A stretch of 64,000 bases of DNA from JAEMQF01 sp963850525 (GCA_963850525.1 CAWKLQ010000004.1:310001-374000), one strand, 5' to 3'; positions 43,942 to 53,374 are shown, numbered from the stretch's first letter. The notes: generated by a model not told the origin, from the sequence alone. Numbers and translations are program-made.

Positions 43942-44436
43942 TCAGTAGCCGCCGCGGCCACCACTGCCGCCGCCACCGCCGGAGCGGCCACCACCGCCGC
44001 CACCGCCGTAACCGCCGCCGCCGCCGGAGCGACCACCGCCGCCACCGCCGTAGCCGCCGCCGCCCCCGCCGCCACCGTAGCCGCCCCCGCCGCCACCGGA
44101 GCGGCCACCGCCGCCGCCACCACCGTAGCCGCCGCCACCTCCACCGGAGCGAGTGCCGCCCCCGCCGCCAAAGCTTCCCGGGCGCTCTTCGCGCGGACGG
44201 GCTTCATTGACGACGATCGCGCGGCCTTCGAGCGCCTGGCCGTTCATGCCGTTGATGCCGGCTTGCGCCTCGGCGTCGCTGGCCATTTCGACGAAACCAA
44301 AGCCCTTGGAGCGGCCGGTATCGCGGTCCATCATCACCTTTGCCGAGGTCACGGTGCCGTACTGCGCAAACGCCTGCTGTAAGTCCTCGTCGCGAATGCT
44401 GTACGCGAGGTTGCCGACGTAGAGTTTGTTGCCCAT
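43942..44436 (-). CDS. Glycine-rich RNA-binding protein with RRM domain
   Basis: A 164-residue protein. Residues 1-80 are an RRM: RNP2 is LYVGNL and RNP1 is KGFGFVEM, with the conserved SDAEAQAGINGMNGQALEGR. Residues about 90-164 are glycine-rich blocks with interspersed Arg, Ser and Tyr. This matches the Rbp-type proteins of cyanobacteria and many proteobacteria, which bind RNA and are often cold-induced. The forward-strand sequence is correspondingly repeated, which explains the alanine-rich antisense frame. A 237-base gap separates it from the divergent GMC gene, leaving space for a long leader. Confidence 0.92.
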   Translation of the reverse strand: MGNKLYVGNLAYSIRDEDLQQAFAQYGTVTSAKVMMDRDTGRSKGFGFVEMASDAEAQAGINGMNGQALEGRAIVVNEARPREERPGSFGGGGGTRSGGGGGGYGGGGGGGRSGGGGGGYGGGGGGGGYGGGGGGRSGGGGGYGGGGGGGRSGGGGGSGGRGGY

Positions 44437-44673
44437 GGGAAGAGGCCCTTTCAGATTCGATAGAACGATGTGGAGCTTCTACCCATCGTGAACCATTCAA
44501 GCGAAGGCGCGGCGTCCATACACAGAGTCGCGAATATACGGGAATTGGGCGCGAGGCGCCGCTGCAACTGAGTACAAAGTGTTGTTTTCGGGCAGTTCGA
44601 AGCCGCCTGCGCGAGGCCTTGCACCGGGTTCGCAACACCGCGGCAAGACGTGCGGCGTGCCAGGGGCGCCAGA

Positions 44674-46350
44674 ATGCGCAGCACCATGATCGAAAGAACG
44701 TACGACTACATCATTTGCGGCGCCGGCACGGCAGGCTGCTTGCTGGCAAATCGGCTCAGCGCGGATGCGGGAAAACGCGTGCTCCTCATCGAAGCCGGCG
44801 GCAACGACAACTACGCGTGGATTCACATCCCGGTGGGCTACCTCTATTGCATCGGCAACCCGCGCACCGATTGGCTGTACTCCACCGCGCCGGAAGCTGG
44901 GCTGAACGGCCGTCAACTGCGATACCCGCGCGGCAAAGTGCTCGGCGGGTCATCGAGCATCAACGGCATGATTTACATGCGAGGCCAGGCCCGTGATTAC
45001 GACGCGTGGAGCGCAGGCGACGGCCACGGCGCGAACGCCGGTTGGAGCTGGGCAGAGTGTTTGCCCTACTTCCTGAAGCACGAAGATCACTACCGTGGCG
45101 CGAATTCGTGGCATGCCGCGCCGGGCTTCGATCCGAGCGGCACACAGCTTGGCGGCGAGTGGCGCGTCGAAGCGCAGCGCCTGCGCTGGGACGTGCTCGA
45201 AGCGTTTTCGCAAGCGGCGCAGCAAGCCGGCATCCCCGCGAGCGACGACTTCAACCGCGGTGACAACGAAGGCGTTGGCTACTTCGAAGTCAACCAACGC
45301 CGCGGCGTGCGCTGGAACGCGACCAAGGCGTTTCTGCGCCCGGCGTTCCGGCGCCCGAACTTGCAAGTCTGCACCGGGGCCCACATCGAAAGAATCGTCA
45401 CCGAAGTGGGCGCGCACGGCGTGCGCGCGAGTGGCGTGCAATGGCGCGTCGGCAACTCGGCGCCGATGCAGGCACGGGCCAGCCGCGAAGTGCTTCTGTG
45501 CGCAGGCGCGGTGGGAACGCCGCAATTGCTTCAGCTCTCGGGCATCGGCGCACCGGAGTTACTGCGCACTCACGGAATTCGCATCGTGCGACCCCTGGCC
45601 GGCGTGGGCGAAAACCTGCAAGACCACTTGCAGATTCGTGCGGTGTACCAGGTCGAGGGTGTGAAGACGCTGAACACGATGGTGCAAACCCTGTGGGGCA
45701 AGGCGGCGGTTGCGCTCGAATACGCGCTGCACCGCAGCGGCCCGATGAGCATGGCGCCGTCGCAGCTGGGTGCGTTCACACGCAGCTCGCCGCAGCAAGC
45801 GCACGCTGACCTCGAGTACCACGTGCAGCCGCTTTCGCTCGACGCCTTTGGCCAACCGCTGCACGCCTTCAACGCGTTCACAGCGAGCGTCTGCAATCTG
45901 AACCCGACGAGCCGCGGCGAGGTGAAGATCCGCTCGGCCAGCGCCGCCGACGCGCCGCGCATCGCGCCGAACTACTTGAGCACGCCGCAAGACAGGCACA
46001 TCGCCGCGCAGAGCCTGCGTCTGACGCGGCGCATCGTCGCGATGCCTGCGCTCGCGCCGTATCGCCCACGCGAAGTGCGGCCGGGGGTGGAGTTTCAGAG
46101 CGATGCCGAACTCGCCAAACTCGCGGGCGACATCGGCACGACGATTTTTCACCCGGTGGGCACAGCGAAGATGGGCCCGGCAGGCGACCCGGCGGCCGTC
46201 GTCGACGCGCAATTGCGCGTGCACGGCGTGCACGGCCTGCGCGTCGTCGACGCCAGCGTCATGCCGCGCATCACGAGCGGGAATACCAATGCGCCGGTGC
46301 TGATGATTGCCGAGCGTGCAGCGGAGTGGATTGCGCGCGCCGCACGTTAG
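44674..46350 (+). CDS. GMC family oxidoreductase (choline dehydrogenase-like)
   Basis: A 558-residue FAD-dependent alcohol dehydrogenase or oxidase. IICGAGTAGCLLANRLSADA binds FAD near the N-terminus, RGKVLGGSSSINGMIYMRG is the first GMC signature, GAVGTPQLLQLSGIG is the second, and HPVGTAKMG near the C-terminus holds the catalytic His. Such enzymes oxidise choline, long-chain alcohols or similar substrates; the substrate is not predictable. The start at 44674 has AGGGG upstream and gives MRSTMIERTYDYII; ATG at 44686 is an alternative. It converges on the sigma factor gene with seven bases between. Confidence 0.92.
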   Translation: MRSTMIERTYDYIICGAGTAGCLLANRLSADAGKRVLLIEAGGNDNYAWIHIPVGYLYCIGNPRTDWLYSTAPEAGLNGRQLRYPRGKVLGGSSSINGMIYMRGQARDYDAWSAGDGHGANAGWSWAECLPYFLKHEDHYRGANSWHAAPGFDPSGTQLGGEWRVEAQRLRWDVLEAFSQAAQQAGIPASDDFNRGDNEGVGYFEVNQRRGVRWNATKAFLRPAFRRPNLQVCTGAHIERIVTEVGAHGVRASGVQWRVGNSAPMQARASREVLLCAGAVGTPQLLQLSGIGAPELLRTHGIRIVRPLAGVGENLQDHLQIRAVYQVEGVKTLNTMVQTLWGKAAVALEYALHRSGPMSMAPSQLGAFTRSSPQQAHADLEYHVQPLSLDAFGQPLHAFNAFTASVCNLNPTSRGEVKIRSASAADAPRIAPNYLSTPQDRHIAAQSLRLTRRIVAMPALAPYRPREVRPGVEFQSDAELAKLAGDIGTTIFHPVGTAKMGPAGDPAAVVDAQLRVHGVHGLRVVDASVMPRITSGNTNAPVLMIAERAAEWIARAAR

Positions 46351-46357
46351 CGCCAGA

Positions 46358-46927
46358 TCACGACAGCAAGTGCTTACGCGCCCGGTGCATGCGCACGAAC
46401 AGATTGTCTTCGCTGATCCCCAGCGTGCGGCACACGCTCGCTGACGACTGCTCCTCGAGCACGCGCAGGCGAAACGTCTCGCGCAGCCCGTTCGGCAGTG
46501 CGTCGATTCGCGCCAGCGCCCGGGCGAGCAGCATGCGCTGCTCGACCACTTCGTCGGGTTGCGGTTGCGGGCAAGCCACGTCGTAGGCCGCGTGTTCGCC
46601 GTCAGCGTCGTCGTCGAGCGACTCGAAGCGCGAATGGCGCCGCAGCACGTCGACGATCTTGTTCTTCAGAACCGCGGTGAGCCAGGAGCGCAGCGCGGCG
46701 CGCCCCTCGAACGACGCGCGTCCCGACAACACCGCCTCAAAGACGTCTTGCACCGCGTCTTCGGCGAGCGCCGGATCGCGCAGCTTGCGCTGCGCGAAGC
46801 GCAGCAGGTAGGCACGCTGCGCGACCATCTCGTTCCATGCCACGCCACTCGATGCTCCGGCGGCGAAACCGCGCGGTACGCGCGGCGCCAGGGGGGTTCG
46901 GTCGGCTGTGGGGGCGGTGGCAATCAT
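46358..46927 (-). CDS. ECF-type sigma factor
   Basis: A 189-residue sigma-70 family member with sigma2 (AYLLRFAQRKLRDPALAEDAVQDVFEAVL) and sigma4 (LPNGLRETFRLRVLEEQSSASVCRTLGISEDNLFVRMHRARKHL) regions only. The acidic DDDADGEH linker lies between. No anti-sigma gene is adjacent, unlike most ECF loci: it converges on the GMC gene and is divergent from an OmpR-type regulator. The ATG at 46927 has GGAG upstream. Regulon unknown. Confidence 0.88.
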   Translation of the reverse strand: MIATAPTADRTPLAPRVPRGFAAGASSGVAWNEMVAQRAYLLRFAQRKLRDPALAEDAVQDVFEAVLSGRASFEGRAALRSWLTAVLKNKIVDVLRRHSRFESLDDDADGEHAAYDVACPQPQPDEVVEQRMLLARALARIDALPNGLRETFRLRVLEEQSSASVCRTLGISEDNLFVRMHRARKHLLS

Positions 46928-47053
46928 TGCGGGCTCCAGTGGCTTGTTGTCGATGGCCTCACTGTGGCCGGCGCAGATCGCGCCGTTCTCACCAAAGCTC
47001 ACAGGAAGATCACATTTGCGTAAGAAGCGCGTCGCGGCCCGCGACAATCGGCC

Positions 47054-47764
47054 ATGCCTGCGACGATCCTCGTGGCCGAAGACCAGGCCGACATTCGCGA
47101 TCTGCTGCTGCTGAACTTGCGCGGTGCCGGCTACGACGTGAGTGCGGTAGGCGACGGGCTGGCGGCACTGCGCGAGCAAGTGGCGCAGCCGCGCGAGCTG
47201 CTCATCCTGGACCTGATGATGCCGGGCAAGGACGGGCTGGAAGTCTGCAAGGCGCTGCGCGCGCAGGGCAGTGCCACGCCCATCCTCATGCTCACCGCCA
47301 AGTCGACCGAGCTGGATCGCGTGCTCGGCCTGGAGCTTGGCGCCGACGACTACCTCACCAAACCGTTTTCGCTCGCCGAGTTGCTGGCGCGCGTCAAGGC
47401 CCTGCTGCGCCGCGCCGACCTGCTGCGCGCGGCGCAGGCGGTCAGCGCACCTGCCCCTGGCGTGCGCAACGGCGAACTCGAAATCCTGCCGGTGAAGCGC
47501 CAAGTCAAGCGCGACGGCGTGGCGCTCGAGTTCACTGCGCTGGAATTCGACTTGCTGCTGCACTTCGCGACGCACCCGGGTCACGTGTTCTCGCGCGCCC
47601 ACCTGCTCGACGCCGTCTGGGGCTACACCCACGAGGGCTATGAACACACCGTCACGACGCACATCAATCGCTTGCGCGCGAAGATCGAATCCGACCCGCT
47701 GCACCCGCAAATCATCCTGACGGTGCGCGGCGCGGGCTACAAGATGCGCGAGGCGCCGGTGTGA
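47054..47764 (+). CDS. OmpR family response regulator
   Basis: A 236-residue DNA-binding response regulator. The receiver domain has EDQADIRDLLL, phosphoacceptor in LILDLMMPGKDGLEV and the Lys in TKPF. The C-terminal winged helix is visible as LEFTALEFDLLLHFATHPGHVFSRAHLLDAVWGY and VTTHINRLRAKIE. The stop overlaps the kinase start. Targets cannot be read from the window, but the divergent ECF sigma gene shares its 126-base upstream region and might be one. Confidence 0.94.
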   Translation: MPATILVAEDQADIRDLLLLNLRGAGYDVSAVGDGLAALREQVAQPRELLILDLMMPGKDGLEVCKALRAQGSATPILMLTAKSTELDRVLGLELGADDYLTKPFSLAELLARVKALLRRADLLRAAQAVSAPAPGVRNGELEILPVKRQVKRDGVALEFTALEFDLLLHFATHPGHVFSRAHLLDAVWGYTHEGYEHTVTTHINRLRAKIESDPLHPQIILTVRGAGYKMREAPV

Positions 47765-49407
47765 GAGCACCGCAGCTGACGGTTCGGCTGCGGCTTGCGC
47801 TGGCCATCGTCGCCACCGGCCTGATCACGGCGCTGCTCGTGATCGCCACGGTGCTCTACGCCTTCCAGCGCTTCGAGCGTGAGACCACGTTCCAGCGCGC
47901 CAACACCTTTCTCGCACGCATTGCGAGCAACGTTGAACTGCTCGAATTGCACGAACGCCTGCCGCACGAACTCAACACCTGGATGCGCAGCGTGATGCTT
48001 TATGAACCCGACAGCCAGCTTTATTTGCTCGACGCGCAAGGCACGGTCTTGTCCAGCACCGGCCAGGTGACCCTGGCGCCGGGCTTCAAAGTGGCGCTGG
48101 CGCCGGTGCAGGCCGCGGCCCAAGGAGCGAGTGGTCCGGCGGCGATGCCTTACGTGATGGGCGACGACCCGGAACGCATGGCGCTGGACACCGTCGTCGC
48201 CGCCCGGCCACTGCGCCGCGCCGTGATTCGCAGCGGCGAGCCCGTGTCAGGTTACCTCTACCTGGTGTCGCGCCGCCAGGAATTGCCGGGGTCGCGCTGG
48301 CAGGCATTGCGCAGCAGCTTTGCGTTTCCGGTGCTGCTGCTGCTGCTGGGCATTGTCGTTCTCACGACCGGGCTGGCCGCGGCAATCATCGCTGCCGTCA
48401 CGCGGCCGCTGCAGCGCCTGACCGCTGCGGTCGCGGGCATTTCCCTCACTGGCCTGGAGCAGGGCGGCGAACCCGGACCCGCCGGGGCATGGGCACCGAC
48501 GACACCGTCCAACACGCGCTGGGCGGCACGCCGGCACGACGAGTTTGGCCAACTCGGCAGCGCGTTCGAGATGATGTTGACGACGCTGCGCAAGCAATGG
48601 GAAACGCTGCGCCGCCTGGACCATTTCCGCCGCGAGGGCGTGAGCAACCTGTCGCACGACTTGCGCTCGCCACTGACGGCGACGCTGGCCTGCCTCGAAA
48701 CGCTGGAAGCACGCTGGGTCGCCCCGTCCGACGCCGCACCCGCTGACCGGCACCTCGTCGCCGTGGCGCTGCGCAACACGCGCAACGCGGCGCACCTGGT
48801 GCAGGCGCTGGGCGACTTGGCCAAACTCGACGAGCCGCAATTCCAACTGCACCGGGAAATCGTCGACGCGAGCGAATTGATCGACGACATCGGCGTGCGC
48901 TTCGCGCCGCGCGCGGCGCAAAAAGGCATCACGCTGGAAGTGTTGCACGCTGCTGCGGCGTCGGCCGGCGCCGTCGAACTGGCAGCGCCGTTTGTCGCGC
49001 TCGACGTGGAACTGTTCGAGCGCGCGATCGCCAACCTGATCGACAACGCACTCAAGTTTTGCCCGGCGGGTGCGCACATCGGGCTGGCGGTGCGTCAGAT
49101 CGCCGGACGTGTCGAAGTTCGGGTCAGCGACACCGGCCCCGGCATCGCCGCTGCCGAGCTGCCGCATCTATTCGACCGGTTCTACCAAAGCCGTGCCTCG
49201 GCGGCGCCCGCCGCGAGCGAGGGCGGCAAGGGCCTGGGGCTGGCCATCGTGAAACGCATCGTCGAGCTGCATGAGGGGACGGTTGCGCTGACAAGCCAGG
49301 TCGGGCGCGGCACCGAGGTCCTGATTTCATTGGCCGCCGCCCACCCGGCTTTGCCGCGACAGGCGGCAGTGTCCGATTCACGCCACCGCGGAGCCGATCC
49401 GGGGTAA
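47761..49407 (+). CDS. Sensor histidine kinase
   Basis: A 548-residue membrane kinase, cognate to the preceding regulator. TM1 is at about 12-32 (LALAIVATGLITALLVIATVL), then a sensor region of about 150 residues in the periplasm. TM2 near 180-215 leads into a HAMP domain. The dimerisation helix contains NLSHDLRSPLTATL with the phospho-His. The catalytic domain shows NLIDNALKF (N box), DTGPGIA and GKGLGLAIVKRI. It starts with GTG at 47761. A 20-residue insertion between HAMP and H-box is proline- and glycine-rich. The signal is unknown. Confidence 0.93.
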   Translation: MRAPQLTVRLRLALAIVATGLITALLVIATVLYAFQRFERETTFQRANTFLARIASNVELLELHERLPHELNTWMRSVMLYEPDSQLYLLDAQGTVLSSTGQVTLAPGFKVALAPVQAAAQGASGPAAMPYVMGDDPERMALDTVVAARPLRRAVIRSGEPVSGYLYLVSRRQELPGSRWQALRSSFAFPVLLLLLGIVVLTTGLAAAIIAAVTRPLQRLTAAVAGISLTGLEQGGEPGPAGAWAPTTPSNTRWAARRHDEFGQLGSAFEMMLTTLRKQWETLRRLDHFRREGVSNLSHDLRSPLTATLACLETLEARWVAPSDAAPADRHLVAVALRNTRNAAHLVQALGDLAKLDEPQFQLHREIVDASELIDDIGVRFAPRAAQKGITLEVLHAAAASAGAVELAAPFVALDVELFERAIANLIDNALKFCPAGAHIGLAVRQIAGRVEVRVSDTGPGIAAAELPHLFDRFYQSRASAAPAASEGGKGLGLAIVKRIVELHEGTVALTSQVGRGTEVLISLAAAHPALPRQAAVSDSRHRGADPG

Positions 49408-49806
49408 GCCCCAGTTGCCTCGGCAAAACCCCGGCCCCTACAGTCTGCCCACTCGCACGGGGCGCGGCCAAAGCGCTTGGACCGTGGCGGGGGCTGAGGA
49501 GACGCTTTCAGCGATCCGCGCCGCGACACGTTCGCCGGGCGGCAACAACAAGGACGAGGTCGTGGCCAGCCAAGGGTGCCAAGCCGGCGCCCTTGGCGTC
49601 CGGCCTGAAGGTCCTTCCGGCGCCCTTGGCGCCCGGCCGATCATTCGCAGCGCGGTTTGCGCCCGATCGCATGCGCGGGCGAGGTCGCCGCCGGCGCAAT
49701 GCGTTGAAATGGACCGCTTTGGCACGCTAGGCGATTCTTGCCCGGCGCTCCGGGCGTGCCTAATATCGGCTTCACGCCTTCACGCCCGCGCGCCCCTTTT
49801 CGCTTC
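49408..49806. other. Intergenic region with direct repeats before the HDOD gene
   Basis: A 399-base stretch with no convincing gene. It contains two near-identical 22-base direct repeats at 49584-49605 and 49617-49638. The remainder is GC-rich with no clear promoter or terminator. An in-frame start for the next gene at 49738 exists, but the conserved residues begin at 49807. Confidence 0.55.
49584..49638. repeat. Two 22-base direct repeats, 33-base period
   Basis: The unit CCGGCGCCCTTGGCGYCCGG followed by CC occurs at 49584-49605 and 49617-49638, with one mismatch (T/C) and an 11-base spacer. Each copy also holds a GGCGCC...GGCG self-complementary element; the second is a near-perfect stem. 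They lie about 170-220 bases before the HDOD start. Confidence 0.7.
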
Positions 49807-50628
49807 ATGCCCATCGACCCGCAACTTCGCTCGTTGAAGATCGACATCCCGGCGCAGCCGGACGTTCTCGTCAAGCTGTCGCTGCTGATGAGCGACGAAA
49901 ACGTCAATCTGCAGCACGTCGGCGCCTTGATCGGCGGCGACATGGCTCTCGCCTCGGCGGTGTTGAAGACGGTCAACTCCGCGCTCTACGGCCTGACCGG
50001 GCGGGTTCGAACCGTGCAGCAGGCGGTCACCTACCTCGGCATGCGCGAAATCAGTTCGGTCACTTTTGCGATGGGGTTGCGCGCCGTCTTTCCCCATGCG
50101 ACGGAACTCGAGCCGCTCTGGGAACGTGCCAGCGTGCGCGCGATGTTGATGGGCCGCATCGGCCAGGCCCTGCGTGTCGATCACTGGGCCGGGCACTCGG
50201 CAGGACTCTTCGAAGAATGCGGCAAGGCGGTGTTGTTCCGCCACGCGAGCGGCAAATACCGGGCGCTGCTCAAGACCGCACACAACGACGAGGAACTGGT
50301 GCTGCTCGAGCAACAGGAGTTCGGCGTCAGTCATGATGCGCTGGGCGCCGCGCTTTGCGAAACCTGGGGCTTGGCGGCGGCGGCGGTGAACAGCGTGCGC
50401 TACCACGTGATCGTGAACGCAACGCGCCAGTTGCCCGAGCAAGTCGCCGGGCGCGACATCTGCGTTCTTTCGACCCTGGCCAACGCGCTCATGACCGACC
50501 CCGACACGCTCGAAGATGTGGCGCATGCGGTGGCGCCTCAGGCCGACCTCGACCCGGAATTCGTCGTTCGCGCCGCCAGCGGCGTCAGATCACACATCGA
50601 AGCGGTGATGGCCAAACGCGCCGACTGA
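49807..50628 (+). CDS. HDOD domain protein
   Basis: A 273-residue protein. IDIPAQPDVLVKLSLLMSDENVNLQHVGALIGGDMALASAVLKTVNSALYG is the start of the HDOD fold, a degenerate HD domain. Later helical segments include TVQQAVTYLGMREISSVTFAMGL. HDOD proteins act in signalling and often accompany sensor kinases, but lack hydrolase catalytic pairs. It lies downstream of a histidine kinase gene across the repeat-containing gap. The substrate or partner is unknown. Confidence 0.85.
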   Translation: MPIDPQLRSLKIDIPAQPDVLVKLSLLMSDENVNLQHVGALIGGDMALASAVLKTVNSALYGLTGRVRTVQQAVTYLGMREISSVTFAMGLRAVFPHATELEPLWERASVRAMLMGRIGQALRVDHWAGHSAGLFEECGKAVLFRHASGKYRALLKTAHNDEELVLLEQQEFGVSHDALGAALCETWGLAAAAVNSVRYHVIVNATRQLPEQVAGRDICVLSTLANALMTDPDTLEDVAHAVAPQADLDPEFVVRAASGVRSHIEAVMAKRAD

Positions 50629-50769
50629 TCGAACGCGACGCCGAACGCGCCACCGCTCGCGCCGCGGCACAGGCGTTTCGCGCCACGCCGTGCCGCTTTG
50701 TCGCATCGCCATCGCGCAGTGCCGGGGACCCGCGCACAGTGAATGCACCTTCCCACCTGAGGTGCAGCC

Positions 50770-51465
50770 ATGAACCCGTCTCACTCGCCCCTGTCCTTGC
50801 CCTCGCGGCTGTCGCGTCGCCCGCTCCTGCTGCTCTGCGGCAGCGCGCTGATTTCAACGCTTGCCTGGGGCTTCGCGGCGCCGGCGCGTGCCGCCGACGC
50901 AGCGTCGTTCGAGGCCGCGTTCAGCGAATTTCAACGCGCCAACGGCGGTGTTGACGCTGCCGTCGAAGTGGCGGCAGAGCGATTTGCCAGCCTGCTCCTG
51001 GCCGACCCCGGCAACCCGGTGCTGTTGGCGTACAGCGGCGCGGCCACCGCGATGCGCGCGCGAACGACGCTGCTGCCCTGGAAAAAAATGAGCTTCGCCG
51101 AAGACGGGCTCGCGCAAATCGACAAAGCGCTCGCGCTGCTCACTGCGGCCCACGACGCACCGATGTACCGCGGCACGCCCGCGAGCGTGGAAACGCGCTT
51201 CACCGCGGCGAGCGTATTCCTCGCTCTGCCGGGAATGTTCAATCGCTACGCGCGCGGCGCCAAGCTGCTCGACGAGGTGCTCGCCAGCCCATTGCTCGCG
51301 GCAGCACCGCTGGCATTTCGCGGCGCGGTTTGGCTGCGTGCCGGCGTCGAGGCGCTTGCCGACAAGCGGCCTGACGACGCCAAGCGTTTGCTGCAGCAGG
51401 TACTGAACAGCGGTGCGCCGCAGGCCGATCGGGCCCAGGCCAAGCTGCAGGAATTGGCCTCGTGA
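50770..51465 (+). CDS. Periplasmic helical (TPR-like) protein of unknown function
   Basis: A 231-residue exported protein. The signal peptide (about 1-42) has a twin-arginine-like RLSRRP start followed by a hydrophobic LLLLCGSALISTLAWGF and AARA cleavage. The mature part is alpha-helical with TPR-like pairs, such as NPVLLAYSGAATAMRARTTL and SPLLAAAPLAFRGAVWLRAGVEALADKRPDDAKRLLQQVL. It heads a tightly packed set: its stop overlaps the ATPase start by four bases. No similarity to a named family is recognised. It may be an adaptor for the transporter. Confidence 0.72.
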   Translation: MNPSHSPLSLPSRLSRRPLLLLCGSALISTLAWGFAAPARAADAASFEAAFSEFQRANGGVDAAVEVAAERFASLLLADPGNPVLLAYSGAATAMRARTTLLPWKKMSFAEDGLAQIDKALALLTAAHDAPMYRGTPASVETRFTAASVFLALPGMFNRYARGAKLLDEVLASPLLAAAPLAFRGAVWLRAGVEALADKRPDDAKRLLQQVLNSGAPQADRAQAKLQELAS

Positions 51466-52169
51466 GCGCCGCCTCAAGCCCTGTGCTCGAGCTGCGCGGC
51501 GTGCACAAGACGTATCGCCTCGGCCAGCATGTGGTCAAGGCGCTGCAGGGGGTCGACCTCGCTGCGCAGCGCGGCGAAATGCTCGCCCTCACAGGACCCT
51601 CGGGCAGCGGCAAGAGCACCTTGCTCAACCTGGCCGGCCTCATCGACCGACCCGATGTCGGCGAAGTCTGGCTGGGCGGGCACAACGTCACCCGCCTTGG
51701 CGAAGCGCAGGCCACGCAGCTGCGTCGCGACGCCATCGGCTTCGTCTTCCAGGGTTTCAATCTGGTTCCGGTGATGACGGTGGCCGACAACGTCGACTAC
51801 CCGCTGTTTCTTGCCGGCGCCAACGCCATCGAGCGGCGCCGCCGCGTCGCGGCGATGCTGCGCGCGGTGGGATTGGAAGATCACGCGGGTCACCGGCCCG
51901 ACGCCTTGTCGGGCGGGCAACGCCAGCGTGTGGCGATCGCGCGCGCTCTCGTGAAGGGCCCGAGCCTGGTGATCGCCGACGAGCCCACCGCCAGCCTGGA
52001 CTCGCACACCGCCGACCAAGTGCTCGACTTGATGCGCGAATGCGGCAGGGCCGCGGGTGCGGCGTTCCTCATCGCAAGCCACGATGCGCGCCTGGTGCGG
52101 CGCTGCGATCGGGTCATCGCTTTGCTCGACGGCTGTTGCGTCGAAACCCGTGCGAGGGCTGCAGCATGA
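51462..52169 (+). CDS. ABC transporter ATPase, LolD/MacB type
   Basis: A 235-residue ATPase. Walker A GPSGSGKSTLLNLAGLIDRPD is near residue 45, the Q-loop is GFVFQGFNLVPVMTVADNVDYPL, the signature LSGGQRQRVAIARALVKGP and the Walker B VIADEPTASLD. The pattern matches LolD and MacB, which power mechanotransmission rather than translocation through the membrane. It begins with GTG at 51462, overlapping the preceding stop, and its own stop overlaps the permease start. Confidence 0.93.
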   Translation: MSAASSPVLELRGVHKTYRLGQHVVKALQGVDLAAQRGEMLALTGPSGSGKSTLLNLAGLIDRPDVGEVWLGGHNVTRLGEAQATQLRRDAIGFVFQGFNLVPVMTVADNVDYPLFLAGANAIERRRRVAAMLRAVGLEDHAGHRPDALSGGQRQRVAIARALVKGPSLVIADEPTASLDSHTADQVLDLMRECGRAAGAAFLIASHDARLVRRCDRVIALLDGCCVETRARAAA

Positions 52170-53374
52170 GGTGGCTCCAATTCGCCTGGCTCAATGCCTT
52201 GCGCAACCGCCGGCGCTCTGCCGTGACGGTGGCGATCGCGGCGCTCGGCACGGCGGCGATTTTGCTCGGCGGCGGCTTTGCGTTGTTCACCTACGAAGGG
52301 CTGGCTCAAATCTCGGCGCGCACGACGGGCCATTTGATCGTCGCCAAGCCGGAACACTTTGCGCGCGAGGAAGACACGCCCCTGCAACACGGTCTGGACG
52401 ACGTCGCGGTGTTGCGCAAGGTCTTGCTCGCCGACCCCGCGGTGCGCCAAGTGCTGCCGCGCGTCGAATTCAGCGGCCTCATCAGCAATGGCGACAAATC
52501 CACCGTGATGATGGCCGCGGGCATCGACCCGGACGCCGAGTTCGCGGTCAAGGGTCCGTTCCTGACGGTCACCGCCGGCGCCGTGCTCGCCTCGGGGCAG
52601 CGCAACCAGGTGATGCTCGGTGCGGGCCTGGCGCGCAGCCTCAAGGCCGAACCGGGCGCGAGCCTGACGCTGCTCGCCAGCACGACGGAAGGCGCGCTGA
52701 ACGCGCTGGACGTCACCGTGAAGGGCGTGTTCTCGACGGGAATTCCCGATGTCGACAAGCGCCTCGTCTACACCGACGTCGACACCGCGCAAAGGCTGCT
52801 CGTCACGCAGCGGATCACGAGTCTGGGCGTGTTCCTGAACCGCATGGACGCGACCGAGCCGGCGCGCCTGCGAATCGGCGCGGCGCTGCCGCAACTCGCT
52901 GCACAAAGCTGGCTCGAGCAGGCGTTCTTCTACAAAAGCGTCAAGCAGCTCTACAACCGCATCTTCGGCGCGCTCGGCCTGATCATCGGCGTCATTGTGA
53001 TCTTTGTCGTCGCCAATGCGATGGCGATGGCGATCATCGAGCGCACCCGCGAGATCGGTACGCTGCGCGCCCTGGGCACGCAGCCCGGGCAACTGATCCG
53101 CTGCTTTGCCATGGAAGGCGTGCTGCTGGGCGGCGTGGGCGCGCTGCTCGGCAGCGGCATCGCCTTGGGGCTTTCGCTCGCGCTGCTGGTGTTTCCCGTC
53201 GAGATGCCGCCACCGCCCGGGCGCAGCAACGGCTACCCGCTGCAGATCGCGATCGATCCGTCGCTCTACGGCGCGACGCTGGCGGCGATGCTCGTGCTCG
53301 CCTTGCTCGCCTCGGCAATCGTCGCGCGGCGCAGCGTGGGCCGGCCGATCGTCGACGCGCTGGCGCATGTCTGA
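52166..53374 (+). CDS. ABC permease, FtsX/MacB type
   Basis: A 402-residue membrane subunit with four helices: one near residues 20-42, then a periplasmic domain of about 230 residues, and three helices in the C-terminal part (about 275-300, 320-345, 375-395). The KTAEIGTLRALGTQPGQL-like segment (here RTREIGTLRALGTQPGQLIRC) is the FtsX fold signature. It overlaps the ATPase by four bases. A LolC/E-like function in lipoprotein or lipid handling is a fair hypothesis given the LolA-like gene that follows. Confidence 0.9.
   Translation: MRWLQFAWLNALRNRRRSAVTVAIAALGTAAILLGGGFALFTYEGLAQISARTTGHLIVAKPEHFAREEDTPLQHGLDDVAVLRKVLLADPAVRQVLPRVEFSGLISNGDKSTVMMAAGIDPDAEFAVKGPFLTVTAGAVLASGQRNQVMLGAGLARSLKAEPGASLTLLASTTEGALNALDVTVKGVFSTGIPDVDKRLVYTDVDTAQRLLVTQRITSLGVFLNRMDATEPARLRIGAALPQLAAQSWLEQAFFYKSVKQLYNRIFGALGLIIGVIVIFVVANAMAMAIIERTREIGTLRALGTQPGQLIRCFAMEGVLLGGVGALLGSGIALGLSLALLVFPVEMPPPPGRSNGYPLQIAIDPSLYGATLAAMLVLALLASAIVARRSVGRPIVDALAHV

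Noticed and set aside
43950..44160. Possible CRISPR-like short repeats
   Set aside because: The repetition is GGN coding repeats of the glycine-rich domain, with no constant spacers or direct repeats of the right length.
43693..44382. Alanine- and threonine-rich frame opposite the glycine-rich protein
   Set aside because: It is the complement of the glycine codon repeats of the RRM protein and has no motif.
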